Positions 34,233 through 43,647 of a DNA stretch of 59,755 nucleotides are shown in pieces. Every line of letters begins with the position of its first letter. The stretch's first letter is position 1. The position numbers were made by a program, and so were the translations under genes. Under the pieces are notes generated by a model. The model did not search any database and was not told where the DNA came from. It worked only from the letters and a program-made list of their open reading frames with translations. This DNA is from Candidatus Hydrogenedentota bacterium (GTDB taxonomy: Bacteria; Hydrogenedentota; Hydrogenedentia; Hydrogenedentales; SLHB01): positions 1-59,755 of the forward strand of contig JACRLJ010000071.1 of the NCBI GenBank assembly GCA_016215105.1, given 5' to 3'.

Positions 34233-35753
34233 CTAGACTTTCTTTTTGGTCACGTGGCGGTAGATCTGTTGGATAACCCGTCCTTTATCCAGCGTGAACT
34301 GGCGGAGGGTCGGTTTCCCTCCCTTGGGAAAGGTGTGATCGAACGCGAATACCCGGGGATCGAACGGGGCGCCGTCGGGCAGTCTTCGGGTCTGAAGGAC
34401 TTGTCCGCGGGTCGTGCCGTGGGCGCGCACAAACTCGTCGAACGCGCTATCGACGTAGTACTGATTGATGAAGCCGGCGTACTGAAGCACGAACAGGAAG
34501 TTCCATACGATGAAGAGGCCCGACACCAGGGCTGACCAGCCCCAGCGCACATGAAGCCGCGTCGAGAACAACGCAAAGCCAACGGCCAACAGCGGGACGC
34601 AATTGTCCATGCGGCGCATGCCGAAGGTCCAACCGATGTTGCCCGCGACGGATTGAACGTAGAATTGGACCAGAAACGCGGCCGCCAGCGTGATGAACGG
34701 CAGGCGGTTGTCCTTTGGCCAGATGAACAGTCCTACGAGTCCGATGGCGCACAGCGGCGTCCAGGTCAGCAGCCCATACGATGGCGAGAACAGGACCAGC
34801 AGAGGATGGGGATGGCGCCAGTCCATGAACCCGCTACCCTGGGGAATCGTAACGAATGATCCGTACACGATCTTCCACACGATCATCTGCGGAGAGAAGG
34901 CCACCACCGCCGCCACGGCGCACACCGCCAACCTTGGTAGGTTGCGTTTTGGATCGCGCGCGAGCAGATCGATTGCGGGGATAATGGCGAACGTGACGTT
35001 CTGCCAGCGGACCAGCGTGGCGAGTCCCAATGCGGCGCCCACGACAGCCCATGGGCCGTATCCCGGGCGCAGCCGAAGCCGCGCCCAGACCTCGAGCAGC
35101 AGCGCCATCGCAAAGAAGGAACAGGTATGCGACATCGCCTGTTGGGCGTAGGTGTAGTAGAGCAATGGCGATGCGGCCCACGCAGCAATGGCCGCGACGG
35201 CGCTGGCGCCGCGAGTAAACCACGTCCGAAGCCCCCAATACAGCAAAAGAGTTCCGATGAGACCATAAACAGCGTTTGCCACGAACACCGCCGCGATGTA
35301 GGGCTCTGAAAAGCCGTCGGCGGGATAGCCTTTGAGTTTCGCGATGACATGAGCCGCAAAGACGAAGGGGGTCCAGAGCAGGCCGGGACCGAGTGAAAAC
35401 GGATTGGAAAGGTGGCCGGTGGGCGTGCGCGGCCCATTGGGATCTGGGAACGGCGGACCGAGGTAGACGCCACCATTCAGCATGAGGTACTCATTCTCAA
35501 ACTGGAGGTCGTGATCGAAAGCCAGCGAGTGAATCCAGGCGTAGTATCCCACCGGATCAACGCCGGCTATACGCTGCTTCATGGGCAAAAACACGCCCAA
35601 CCAGGCGAACGCGGCCCAGAGGCAAACGAACAGAGCAACGACAATCATCGGAACGAAGTCGATGCGGCGGCGTGGAGGGGGCGGAGACTCGGGCGTTGGT
35701 GTTTCCACGCGCTGAGTGGCGCTTGCGCTTGGTTGACTGCGTTTCGCTTTCAT
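34233..35753 (-). CDS. GT-C fold membrane glycosyltransferase-like protein
   Basis: The product is 506 aa. After a Pro-rich N-terminus (about 1-30) come ten to twelve membrane segments. The first extracytoplasmic loop carries Asp in AGVDPVGYYAWIHSL (about residue 66), the position of the catalytic acidic residue in GT-C enzymes using polyprenyl-phosphate sugars. A soluble C-terminal tail (about 430-506) follows. It probably adds sugars to lipid or protein outside the membrane. GAGGG lies 6 bases before the start. Confidence 0.65.
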   Translation of the reverse strand: MKAKRSQPSASATQRVETPTPESPPPPRRRIDFVPMIVVALFVCLWAAFAWLGVFLPMKQRIAGVDPVGYYAWIHSLAFDHDLQFENEYLMLNGGVYLGPPFPDPNGPRTPTGHLSNPFSLGPGLLWTPFVFAAHVIAKLKGYPADGFSEPYIAAVFVANAVYGLIGTLLLYWGLRTWFTRGASAVAAIAAWAASPLLYYTYAQQAMSHTCSFFAMALLLEVWARLRLRPGYGPWAVVGAALGLATLVRWQNVTFAIIPAIDLLARDPKRNLPRLAVCAVAAVVAFSPQMIVWKIVYGSFVTIPQGSGFMDWRHPHPLLVLFSPSYGLLTWTPLCAIGLVGLFIWPKDNRLPFITLAAAFLVQFYVQSVAGNIGWTFGMRRMDNCVPLLAVGFALFSTRLHVRWGWSALVSGLFIVWNFLFVLQYAGFINQYYVDSAFDEFVRAHGTTRGQVLQTRRLPDGAPFDPRVFAFDHTFPKGGKPTLRQFTLDKGRVIQQIYRHVTKKKV

Positions 35754-35818
35754 AAGGCCCTCGAGTACCTCGCCTAGTGTAGCACGCTGATGGCATCATA
35801 TCGTTGGACGCGAAGGCC

Positions 35819-35882
35819 GCGAAAAGCGGGGACAGACACGCTTTTCAAACTGCCGAAAAGCGAGTCAGTCCCCGGTTTTCGC
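35819..35882 (+). repeat. 64-bp palindromic repeat, family C, copy 1
   Basis: The ends GCGAAAA and TTTTCGC frame GGGGACAGACACGCTTTT and AAAAGCGAGTCAGTCCCC arms. The same 64 bases occur inverted at 39269-39332 with few differences. The shape is that of a REP-like or MITE-like element. Confidence 0.8.
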
Positions 35883-36146
35883 TCGATTACGGCGCTACAT
35901 CCAACCGCTCAAGAGCCGGCAGAGCGCCATTCGGGACAGACTACGAATTGCAGACCAAGAGTGGGCCAATTGCGGCTTGTTTTTCGATTCTAATTCATAG
36001 TCCGTCCCCTAATCTTCCAATCCCAACCCGCTCCCGGCCTTCCTTCATAACACATTGCCACAAAGCCACTTAAATCGTATTACCCCTTGTTTGGAAAACC
36101 GGCCAAATCCCTTCCCGCCCTCATACGCCTGCCGTTCGGTACCCCA

Positions 36147-36197
36147 AAAAAGCCGAAACAGCTACCCCTTCTATATAGGGGCCTATCTGGCCCAAAC
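36147..36197 (+). promoter_or_regulatory. conserved leader element, copy 2 (before fibre-like gene)
   Basis: The box AAAAAGCCGAAACAG (36147-36161), hairpin CCCCT (36165-36169) / AGGGG (36177-36181) around a 7-base loop, and GGCCCAAAC (36189-36197) match the leader before the portal gene. GAAGGAG (36214-36220) then precedes ATG 36228. The same control of both loci is likely. Confidence 0.6.
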
Positions 36198-36227
36198 CAA
36201 CTCCCAACCCAACGAAGGAGCGCCAAA

Positions 36228-37049
36228 ATGAAACGCATCTTGATTATGACCGGAACACTTGTGGCGTTTGTCACGGCCCTCGGCGCGATCGGCGCCTACC
36301 CCCACTACATCGAGGAACTCTGCATCGGCGGCGGAGTCAGCGACCCTGCGGACGGCGGAGCCGACTTCGACAAGCAGGGCAACATCGCCACCGGCGGCTG
36401 GATCAACACCGCCCAGCAATACCGCGTGAACGGCGCCCAAATCGCCACCCAAAATCTCGCCAACGCCACTTCGATCGGCATGCTCAACGAAAACGAATCC
36501 GTTACCGGCGCCTGGACCTTCACCAACCCCATCACCAACACGTACGATACGGGAGGCCTCGGATACACCCAAACCGCCCGCGAAATGGTCATCGGCCTAA
36601 CCTATGCAGAGGGCCGCTATTGCGCACAACAGGATGTGACGGTTCGAGCCGGCAGGGCTGGAGGAAACTACAGTGTCATCCTGCAGCCTAATGGTACGGG
36701 AGGAACCATGATAAACAAGTTTGGCGGGACAGGAGGAATTACTTTCGGCAACGGAGCCGGAGGTGCGGTCGGCATTGTAGACGCTGTCGGAAATGCCTCA
36801 TTCGATGGGGATATCAAGGCAAAGGCTGGTCACATAGATGCCGGTGTTGAATCTACAACACGGGGCTTGCTCAACGTTTGGTCTGGCGCTGGTGGTAGCA
36901 CGCCAGGGTGTGTCAAGTTAGCGTCACCGAATGGTACGCTTTGGTACTTGTTCGTCGAGGACGACGGAACGCTCAAAATACACAATGCACTTCCCACTCA
37001 GAACTCAAACGGTACCGTCATTGACGCGGAGCGGGTTGAATCTCATTAA
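36228..37049 (+). CDS. phage tail-fibre-like protein with an N-terminal signal
   Basis: The product is 273 aa. Residues 1-23 form a signal-like hydrophobic start. The rest is Gly/Thr/Asn-rich, with ESVTGAWTFTNPIT, repeated NGTGGTM/FGGTGG and SPNGTLWYLFVEDDGTLKI near the C-terminus, a style seen in trimeric phage fibres and related adhesins. The shared leader ties it to the phage-like cluster at 1208. Base composition turns less GC-rich after about 36600. Its last 45 bases overlap the convergent methyltransferase gene. Confidence 0.5.
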   Translation: MKRILIMTGTLVAFVTALGAIGAYPHYIEELCIGGGVSDPADGGADFDKQGNIATGGWINTAQQYRVNGAQIATQNLANATSIGMLNENESVTGAWTFTNPITNTYDTGGLGYTQTAREMVIGLTYAEGRYCAQQDVTVRAGRAGGNYSVILQPNGTGGTMINKFGGTGGITFGNGAGGAVGIVDAVGNASFDGDIKAKAGHIDAGVESTTRGLLNVWSGAGGSTPGCVKLASPNGTLWYLFVEDDGTLKIHNALPTQNSNGTVIDAERVESH

Positions 37050-37709
37050 TGTGAGAAGCCTAATCGGGGCAGCCACGACCACCAAGATGCCATTTACAAG
37101 TCTCATTTTCCTGCTAGACGTCCATGCGGCAGCGTACGTCCGCAGACACTCGACTTTGAGATCATTTAAGGCAGCAAAACGCCGTAGACCAATAGGAGAA
37201 AGACTGAATCGAAGAAACGTCTTGAACGGTGCAGTGTCGTGGCGCCCGGCATCCTTGATGTTGCGAACGTAACGGTAAAACCAAACGTGAACAAAATGTG
37301 GCGTGAATTTCGTAACGAGCCCCTTAAGAGAGAGGGGATTAGGAACTTCCACTATGAGAAGACCATCATCTCTTAGAGCATGAGCAAGGTTTTCAAGCGC
37401 TTTCAAGGGATCTGGAACGTGTTCCAGGACATTCCAGCAGACGATGACGTCAAACTTTCGGTCGACGAAGTTGTATTCTTGGATGCTTCCCAGAATAGCC
37501 TCATCAAGCCGAGTGTTTCGGTCTAGCTGCGATTGAGAAATGTCAATCCCAGCTAATCGATACGCATCGAGTGCAAAATGACTTGATGATCCGCAACCCG
37601 CTTCGAGCAGCACGGGATTCGCATGGCACGAGGCGTATTCATCAAGAAGTGACTGGATGTCCTCTTCAATTGGAATTTCCGATATTGGATTGATTCTAGT
37701 CACGTTCAT
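37005..37709 (-). CDS. SAM-dependent methyltransferase, lower-GC
   Basis: The product is 234 aa. VLLEAGCGSSSHFALDAY and LAGIDIS give the SAM site (about residues 33-60). FDVIVCWNVLEHVPDP is the Methyltransf_11-type motif IV. Such enzymes often act in polysaccharide or lipid methylation. The gene is visibly poorer in G+C than its neighbours, suggesting horizontal acquisition. It overlaps the end of the convergent fibre-like gene by 45 bases. Confidence 0.75.
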   Translation of the reverse strand: MNVTRINPISEIPIEEDIQSLLDEYASCHANPVLLEAGCGSSSHFALDAYRLAGIDISQSQLDRNTRLDEAILGSIQEYNFVDRKFDVIVCWNVLEHVPDPLKALENLAHALRDDGLLIVEVPNPLSLKGLVTKFTPHFVHVWFYRYVRNIKDAGRHDTAPFKTFLRFSLSPIGLRRFAALNDLKVECLRTYAAAWTSSRKMRLVNGILVVVAAPIRLLTLMRFNPLRVNDGTV

Positions 37710-37860
37710 TCTTGCGCGGTCCTCTTGTCAAACCTGTGCCACAGCTCCGCAACGTGTCGCGATAGAGCCGCCAATCAAGACAGCCCAGACATGCGGCACA
37801 GGGTATGCTTTGTGCTTCATACTATGCAAAGACCTCGGCAACTTAGAATCTTCCCGCGCG

Positions 37861-39171
37861 CTATCCCCACGCCTTCAGCGTTTCCTTATAGTCGTAGACC
37901 TCGTGCGCGTTACCGCGCATGAGGCGCTCGACCAGGGCGGGAACATCGCGCGCGTCGAGCCAGTCCTCGTCCACCAACTCGCTGAGGGCTTGAGCGAGAC
38001 CTTTTCGCGCGATCCGGGCGTGACCGGGAACCAGTTCAACCGGCGTGTAATCGCCGCCGAACGTGAACAGCTTGTTGGCGGGCGCCGCCATCAGGTATTC
38101 CTTCACCAGGCGCACGCTCGCGGCGGGATTGATGATCCACGCCCAGCACATGTCGACATAGGCGTTTGGATAGTGCTTCGCAATCGCGATGGCCTCGTCC
38201 TGATAGGGGTACGTAATGTGCATCATCACAAACTTCGCGGCCGGGTGCGCCTGGAGCAGCTCGCACATGTCGCCCGGATTCGCCGCAACGCGATGCAGCG
38301 GCATGCGGCCCGAACCGGCGTAGTAACCGGTGTGCAATTTCACCGGCAGATTGTACTCAACCGCCTTTTCCACGCAATAGTGAAAAAGGAAATCCGAAAA
38401 GGGCGCGCAGTCTTCGTAGGCGAACCCGTCGGGTTTCGCGAGAAAACGCGCGAACGCCCGCGCCGCATCGTCCTTCGAAACCTGCGCATAGTTCAGCCGC
38501 CGGTTATAGGCGCTCTGATTCTTGACGGCGATCGCGCGCGGACCGTACGCCGCGAAACACCAGTCCACCACGCGAATCCAATCGTCCAGCGAGCCCACCT
38601 CGATGTTGGATTCCTTGGACAACGTCGTAATGCCTTCGGGCGACACCTGTGTCGAGAGCGCGACGAAACTCAAGTCCTGGCACAGCAGCGCCGGGTCTTC
38701 GGTCCGATTGAACACCACGTGCTCGAAGCTATTCACCTGCGTGTATTCAACCTTCGCGAGGTCGTTCAACACACGGTGGTAGAAGCCCGGTTTCATGTTC
38801 GCCGCCACTTTGTCCGAGATGGCCTGGAAATTATCGTCGCGAATATCGTCTTCGCCGTAGAGCATGCGGACCGATTCCCGGACGTTTTGCAGGTAACCCG
38901 TATGCCGGGTCCGGGCGTAGCAGGGCGCAATCAGTTTCCATTTGTCCTTCGCGTCCAGGCCGACGGTGGTAACTCTCTTCCAGTCGTCCGCGGACATCCC
39001 CGCGACGATCAGGTCCGAGTCCGCGTAATGACTGAATAAGTACCCAATATCGGTAGGAATCTCCCCTGCCGCGGCGCGCCGCAATCGAGTGCGCTCGTCC
39101 AGCAGATGCTCGTGGGTGTCCACGAAGGGGGTCTTCTCGATCAGGTCCCGGATCTCGCCACTTACAGCCAT
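37861..39171 (-). CDS. metal-dependent amidohydrolase family protein
   Basis: The 436-aa TIM-barrel hydrolase carries the HxH motif FVDTHEHLLDER near the N-terminus, His in KLHTGYY, His in MMHITYP and Asp in FGGDYTP, all metal ligands of the amidohydrolase_2 superfamily. Uronate isomerase-like and decarboxylase-like members share this layout, so the reaction is not assigned. GAGGAG lies 6 bases before ATG 39171; the upstream in-frame GTG is less likely. It is cytoplasmic. Confidence 0.75.
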   Translation of the reverse strand: MAVSGEIRDLIEKTPFVDTHEHLLDERTRLRRAAAGEIPTDIGYLFSHYADSDLIVAGMSADDWKRVTTVGLDAKDKWKLIAPCYARTRHTGYLQNVRESVRMLYGEDDIRDDNFQAISDKVAANMKPGFYHRVLNDLAKVEYTQVNSFEHVVFNRTEDPALLCQDLSFVALSTQVSPEGITTLSKESNIEVGSLDDWIRVVDWCFAAYGPRAIAVKNQSAYNRRLNYAQVSKDDAARAFARFLAKPDGFAYEDCAPFSDFLFHYCVEKAVEYNLPVKLHTGYYAGSGRMPLHRVAANPGDMCELLQAHPAAKFVMMHITYPYQDEAIAIAKHYPNAYVDMCWAWIINPAASVRLVKEYLMAAPANKLFTFGGDYTPVELVPGHARIARKGLAQALSELVDEDWLDARDVPALVERLMRGNAHEVYDYKETLKAWG

Positions 39172-39554
39172 GGTCACTCCTCGATTCGCGTATCGAGCCT
39201 GCCAGCGGCGATCACGCGTTCGCGCGGTGGCTCACATTTGAAGCGCCTTAAATGAGCACGGAGCCAAAGCGAAAATCGGGGACTGACTCGCTTTTCGGCA
39301 GTTTAAAAAGCGTGTCTGTCCCTGATTTTCGCGGCATTCGCGTCCAGGCACACGACGCACTACACCAGTTCGCCGCTCGGCGCCCGCAACGAATCATACG
39401 TGACGGCCAGACCCCGGAACAAACGGAACGCGGTTTCTCTGGGTTTCCGCCAACGAACGTCTTGATTACCGGATTGGCGCCATGCTAGAAGAATTGTCCG
39501 TCCATTGGCAGGCATGATCGGAAACACTAACCCGTCGAGGAGTGACCCATCGCC
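39172..39554. other. intergenic region between divergent genes
   Basis: This 383-base gap contains repeat C copy 2 (39269-39332). The remainder (39333-39554) shows no gene and no clear promoter boxes. Confidence 0.5.
39269..39332 (-). repeat. 64-bp palindromic repeat, family C, copy 2 (inverted)
   Basis: This is the reverse complement of 35819-35882 with a few substitutions. Ends read GCGAAAATCGGGGACTGAC and GTCTGTCCCTGATTTTCGC. The two copies bracket the fibre-like gene, low-GC methyltransferase and amidohydrolase. Confidence 0.8.
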
Positions 39555-41327
39555 ATGCAATCGAGATCACGCCAGATTCCGGCGACCTTGAAACTTTCAC
39601 GCTACCTGTTCGCCGCGCTCCGAGTCGCGGCGGCTCTCGTCCTGCTCTTCGGAGGGCTAACTGCGGCGGCGGCGTCCAAAGCGCCAAGTATTCTCAACGT
39701 CGCCTTTCATGCTCCGTCGGACGCAGTGCGATTCTACTACGCGGAGGTGACGTTAAGCCCGGCCAGCTTCGCCTTTGACGTCACGGACGTAATAGTAGAC
39801 GGTCACTCCGAAACCTTCATCGCGCGGGTCGACGGGGAACTGACCCAGGTTCTACCCAACGGCCGGGTCGAACGCCATGCGAACGGCGCCATCGCCGCTG
39901 GTCAGCCATCCACCCTCCAGGTCAGACGCCCGTGGGCGAACAAAGGGCGAATTGAAGTCCGAGTCGAGTGCAAACAGCACGACGTTCCGAAGAAGTTCAC
40001 CCTAAGACGGCAGGCAACGGCGCCGGCGCAGGGAGGCTTTCCCTTCCCAGGATGGACGCGGCACCGTGTGCTTGTGTTACGCGAAGACTTTGGCATCCCG
40101 CGCGAAAACGAACCCTACCTGCTCTTCCTATCGGACGATGGCGATAAAGTGAAGTCGTGGGAGAGCGAACTGCGTGTCGCGCGCTATGACGTGACGACGG
40201 GCGCGACACAGGAAATCCCCAGCCAGGTTATCTACGAGAAGCGCCGCTTTGATACGCCCAAACAAGAGGCTGTGCATACCACGTGCGAAGCGGCGTTCCT
40301 GGCGGACGTCCCCGCCAACGGCAAGGCCTACTACATTATCACCTACGGAAATGACGCGGCCAAGAAACCCGAGTACTCATCGGATCTCGTGATGCGAACC
40401 GCCGATGACGGCTCGACGTATGTGACCAACGACTTCTACCAGGCGCAGCTCCAGAAGACGAGCGGCCAAATCTACGGCATGACGTCCCAACAGTTCGGAG
40501 ACGGTGACCGGCGAGACTTCGGCTTCATCAAAGGCCACGGCTACGCCCTTCACTACAACCCCGACGTATGGGTGAAGAACCGCTCGTGGACCCATACACA
40601 CGGCTGGAACCCTCCCCCGAAACAAACCGTGCAGAGCGGCCCCGTGGCCGTCGTCACGCGCCGGTGGGGACATCTGCCCAGGGCCACCGAAGTCGAGGTC
40701 GAGGTGGTGTACCACTTTTTCGCCAAGACACCTTACGTGCTCGTCGAGTCCACCATGGACATCATGCAGGACCTCGTCGTCAATGCGCTTCGCAACGAGG
40801 AAGTCGTCTTCTCGCCATCCACGGAAGTCGACCACGCCGGTTGGAAGCGGGACAACGGCGAAGTGGCCTACATTCCCTTCGGGCAGAATCCGCGGATGAC
40901 GCCCGGCATGATCAACATCATCGAAGCCGATGCGCCCTATATTTGTTTCACGCGCGAAGCGAATCATCTCGGCATGGCCAGCATACGCCTGAGCCAGCAC
41001 GCCGGCTCACGGGGCGATCAAGATCCGGTGATCGCGAACACCAAAACCGTCATCGCCGATTACGGCTGGGGGTTCCGCTATTGGAGCCGCTCCCTGGTCT
41101 ACCCGTGGGGTGATTTCGTTCCCGATCATTCCGTGGTGCTGAATGAAGGCGCGTACTACGGCGAGCGTAGCGCGTTCTGCCTCTTCCCGCTCGGCGACGG
41201 CGACTCGCCCAAAGCGCGCATGGCCTACGTCCATTCGTTGAGCGAGCGGCTTCGCCATCCCCTTCAAGTGCAAATGCGTCATTGTGATGCTGCATCGCGC
41301 GGCGCAACGCGGCGCGTGGGGAACTGA
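39555..41327 (+). CDS. exported beta-rich protein, unknown function
   Basis: The 590-aa product has a signal peptide (hydrophobic about 22-40). The N-terminal third (to about 150) is beta-sandwich-like. The rest contains TYVTNDFYQAQLQKTSGQIYG, WTHTHGWNPPP and GWGFRYWSRSLVYPWG, suggestive of a galactose-mutarotase-like or lyase-associated beta domain. I recognise no family with confidence. The stop is followed 23 bases later by the GT4 start on the same strand, so they may be cotranscribed. The start codon is uncertain. Confidence 0.6.
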   Translation: MQSRSRQIPATLKLSRYLFAALRVAAALVLLFGGLTAAAASKAPSILNVAFHAPSDAVRFYYAEVTLSPASFAFDVTDVIVDGHSETFIARVDGELTQVLPNGRVERHANGAIAAGQPSTLQVRRPWANKGRIEVRVECKQHDVPKKFTLRRQATAPAQGGFPFPGWTRHRVLVLREDFGIPRENEPYLLFLSDDGDKVKSWESELRVARYDVTTGATQEIPSQVIYEKRRFDTPKQEAVHTTCEAAFLADVPANGKAYYIITYGNDAAKKPEYSSDLVMRTADDGSTYVTNDFYQAQLQKTSGQIYGMTSQQFGDGDRRDFGFIKGHGYALHYNPDVWVKNRSWTHTHGWNPPPKQTVQSGPVAVVTRRWGHLPRATEVEVEVVYHFFAKTPYVLVESTMDIMQDLVVNALRNEEVVFSPSTEVDHAGWKRDNGEVAYIPFGQNPRMTPGMINIIEADAPYICFTREANHLGMASIRLSQHAGSRGDQDPVIANTKTVIADYGWGFRYWSRSLVYPWGDFVPDHSVVLNEGAYYGERSAFCLFPLGDGDSPKARMAYVHSLSERLRHPLQVQMRHCDAASRGATRRVGN

Positions 41328-41350
41328 CGTAGCGTGTGTTGGAGATACTT

Positions 41351-42496
41351 GTGCGAGTCCAGGCGATTTTTCCGCAATTCGGTTCGAAGCGGTTTGTTAG
41401 CTACACCTATATCTTATTGATGGAGCAATTGGCTGCTCAGGGGGCGGATGTCACCGCGTGGTTTCCGGCGTGCAGCGCCGAGGCCCGCCGGCCCTTCACA
41501 CGCGAGGTCATACCCCCATGGGCGTGGCCAATCGCGCGCCGTTTCGATCGCTCGCAAAAACCAACCCGCGCGCTTCTGGAGACCGCATATCTCTCCGCGT
41601 TGAAGCCGGGCGACCTATCCTACGTCTGGCCCATGCTCCAGTGGCCAAACTTTTCGCCAAGGTTCTACGAAAAAGTAAAGAAGCGGGGAAACACGCTGGT
41701 GATCGAGCTTGCGAACTGCCTGACGCCGACGCGCCGCCGGTGCATCGAAGAAGGGTTCACCCACATGGGCTGGCCCATTCATCACCTCATTGACGAAACG
41801 CAGATGGAGACCGAGCGAGAGATGTGCCGCCAGGCGGACCACATCTTCTGTCCCAGCCCGTGGGTCGCCAAGTCAGTGACCGACGAAGGCATCCCCGAAT
41901 CGAAGATTGTTCGCTCAAGCTACGGTTGGGACCCGCATCGCTTCAAAGGCGCCACCAGGTCGCTCGAACATATCAACGGCCCGACGTTCCTGTTCGTTGG
42001 CTGGCTCGACATCCGGAAAGGCGCGCCCATGCTGCTGAACGCCTGGGCCAAAGCCGGCATCAAAGGCCGGCTGGTCATGGCCGGGAAACTCGAATCGCCG
42101 GTGGACGTGCGTTGCTCCGATCTCCTTAGCCGTCCCGACGTCATCCATATTCCGTACACCAACGATATCGCGTCCGTTTACCGCTCTTCGGACATTTTCA
42201 TCTTCCCCACGCTCGAAGAGGGAAGTCCGCTCGCCGTGTACGAAGCGATGGGCAACGGTCTACCCGTCATCGTGTCGCCCATGGGCGCGGGCGAGGTCGT
42301 GCGCGACGGCAAAGAAGGCATGATCATCAATCCGTTCGACGAGAATGCGCTGATCGCGGCCATGCAGCGCCTCGCCAAAGACGTCGAGCTGCGCGAAGCC
42401 ATGGCCGCCGCGGGCCGCGTCCGCGCCAGCGACTACACCTGGGACGAAACCGGTTCCCGGCGAATGGACCAGTGGAAGGCAATCGCCAGCGACTAA
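41351..42496 (+). CDS. family 4-type glycosyltransferase (GT-B)
   Basis: The product is 381 aa. The C-terminal donor domain shows FLFVGWLDIRKGAPMLL, the E-x7-E motif in FPTLEEGSPLAVYEAMGNGLPVI and GMIINPFDENAL. These are features of retaining GT4 enzymes using nucleotide sugars. It probably builds a surface glycan. The start is GTG 41351, with TTGGAG 6 bases upstream; earlier in-frame codons lie in the ribosome site. Confidence 0.8.
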   Translation: MRVQAIFPQFGSKRFVSYTYILLMEQLAAQGADVTAWFPACSAEARRPFTREVIPPWAWPIARRFDRSQKPTRALLETAYLSALKPGDLSYVWPMLQWPNFSPRFYEKVKKRGNTLVIELANCLTPTRRRCIEEGFTHMGWPIHHLIDETQMETEREMCRQADHIFCPSPWVAKSVTDEGIPESKIVRSSYGWDPHRFKGATRSLEHINGPTFLFVGWLDIRKGAPMLLNAWAKAGIKGRLVMAGKLESPVDVRCSDLLSRPDVIHIPYTNDIASVYRSSDIFIFPTLEEGSPLAVYEAMGNGLPVIVSPMGAGEVVRDGKEGMIINPFDENALIAAMQRLAKDVELREAMAAAGRVRASDYTWDETGSRRMDQWKAIASD

Positions 42497-42825
42497 GCGC
42501 GTCCGTAATCCCAATTTCGGAGGTCCCAAGTCCACGAGAGTCCTTGTAGCGCCGGCATCCTGCCGGCATGGTTCCGTGGCCGCATTGCCGGCAAGATGTC
42601 GGCGTTACACTTGACTGCAACGTACCCACGTCCGGATCTTGCACTCTCGCCCGCAGCACGGCCTTGTGTTTTACCCCATATTCGCGATACGATCCTCTTA
42701 GGTGGCCGGAACGGGCTGCGCGTGTCTTGGGACCGCGCGATTCCGGCGCGCTTGGGGAAACGGAATCCATTCGCTGTGGATGCGGCAATTCAGTTTCTTC
42801 TTGGCACTTACATTTAGGCACAGAC
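42497..42825. other. intergenic region with a palindromic repeat
   Basis: This 329-base gap between the GT4 and scpA genes contains the palindrome at 42546-42608. No other structure or gene is supported. Confidence 0.5.
42546..42608. repeat. 63-bp imperfect palindrome (GTAGCGCCGGCATC type)
   Basis: Arms GTAGCGCCGGCATCC… (from 42546) and …GATGTCGGCGTTAC (to 42608) pair over 23 bases with three mismatches. It resembles the small dispersed palindromes elsewhere in the window but has its own sequence. Confidence 0.6.
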
Positions 42826-43647
42826 ATGGCAAAACCCGATAATCCCGTTCTTTCTGGCGCCGCAGTGACGGCGGAGCCGGGCGAAGGCTTTATCGTCGAC
42901 GAAGCGACCGACGAGGTCCTCCGGCTGCACCTGGACCAGTTCGAGGGTCCGTTCGAGGTCCTTCTGTACCTCATCAAATCCCAGGAAATTGATATTTTCG
43001 ACATACCCATCCTCAAAGTAACACAGCAATATCTCCGTTTCCTTGAGCTGTTGCGCGAAGAAAACCTCGATGTCGCCGGCGAATTCCTCGTAATGGCCGC
43101 CACGCTCATCCAGATTAAGTCCAAGATGCTTCTTCCTCCGGACATGGACACCGAGGAAGAGGAGGAAATGGACGAAGGCGATCCCCGCCTCGAACTCGTC
43201 GAAAAGCTCATCGAATACCGGCAATACAGAGAGGTCACCGAACGGCTTCAGTATTTCGAGGAACAGCGCGCAAACTGGTACGCGCGCAACGTAAAACCCG
43301 ATATCCCGCCGGACGAGAACCAGGAGGAATACATCGAGGTCAGCCTATTCGACCTGCTGCAAGCCTTCAAGGGAGTGTTGCGGTATTTCTCCGACGACCT
43401 ATTTCATACGGTGCAGCCGGAAGGCGCTTCCGTGGACGACAAGATCGCGCTCATCCAGGAGATGCTGGCGCAACATCAAAGCGTGGCATGGCTGGACTTG
43501 TTCAACGCCAGCAAGAGCCGCGTCGAACTCATTTGCTGCTTTCTGGCCATACTCGAGTTGGGCCGGATGGGGCGCATCAAGCTCCACCAACACCGGACGT
43601 TTGGAGACATACGTCTATTTGCGGCGGCGGAGACAGCCGAGGTCTGA
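42826..43647 (+). CDS. scpA: segregation and condensation protein A
   Basis: ScpA is the kleisin of the SMC-ScpA-ScpB condensin that compacts and segregates chromosomes. The 273-aa product has the N-terminal SMC-binding part LRLHLDQFEGPFEVLLYLIKSQEIDI, the helix AGEFLVMAATLIQIKSKMLLP, an acidic linker (DTEEEEEMDEGD) and a C-terminal winged helix (…RVELICCFLAILELGRMGRI). Length is usual. The ATG at 42826 has no strong ribosome site. It overlaps yraN (TGATG). The usual scpB partner is not adjacent. Confidence 0.85.
   Translation: MAKPDNPVLSGAAVTAEPGEGFIVDEATDEVLRLHLDQFEGPFEVLLYLIKSQEIDIFDIPILKVTQQYLRFLELLREENLDVAGEFLVMAATLIQIKSKMLLPPDMDTEEEEEMDEGDPRLELVEKLIEYRQYREVTERLQYFEEQRANWYARNVKPDIPPDENQEEYIEVSLFDLLQAFKGVLRYFSDDLFHTVQPEGASVDDKIALIQEMLAQHQSVAWLDLFNASKSRVELICCFLAILELGRMGRIKLHQHRTFGDIRLFAAAETAEV

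Larger units (their letters stand above)
35754..36227. other. intergenic region with two elements
   Basis: This gap lies between divergent genes. It holds the 64-bp repeat C (35819-35882) and the leader copy 2 (36147-36197). Between them (about 35883-36146) I see no gene or other strong structure. Confidence 0.6.

Noticed and set aside
37657-39039. 460-codon frame opposite the amidohydrolase
   Set aside because: The minus-strand amidohydrolase has clear metal-ligand motifs and a ribosome site; the plus-strand frame is a shadow.
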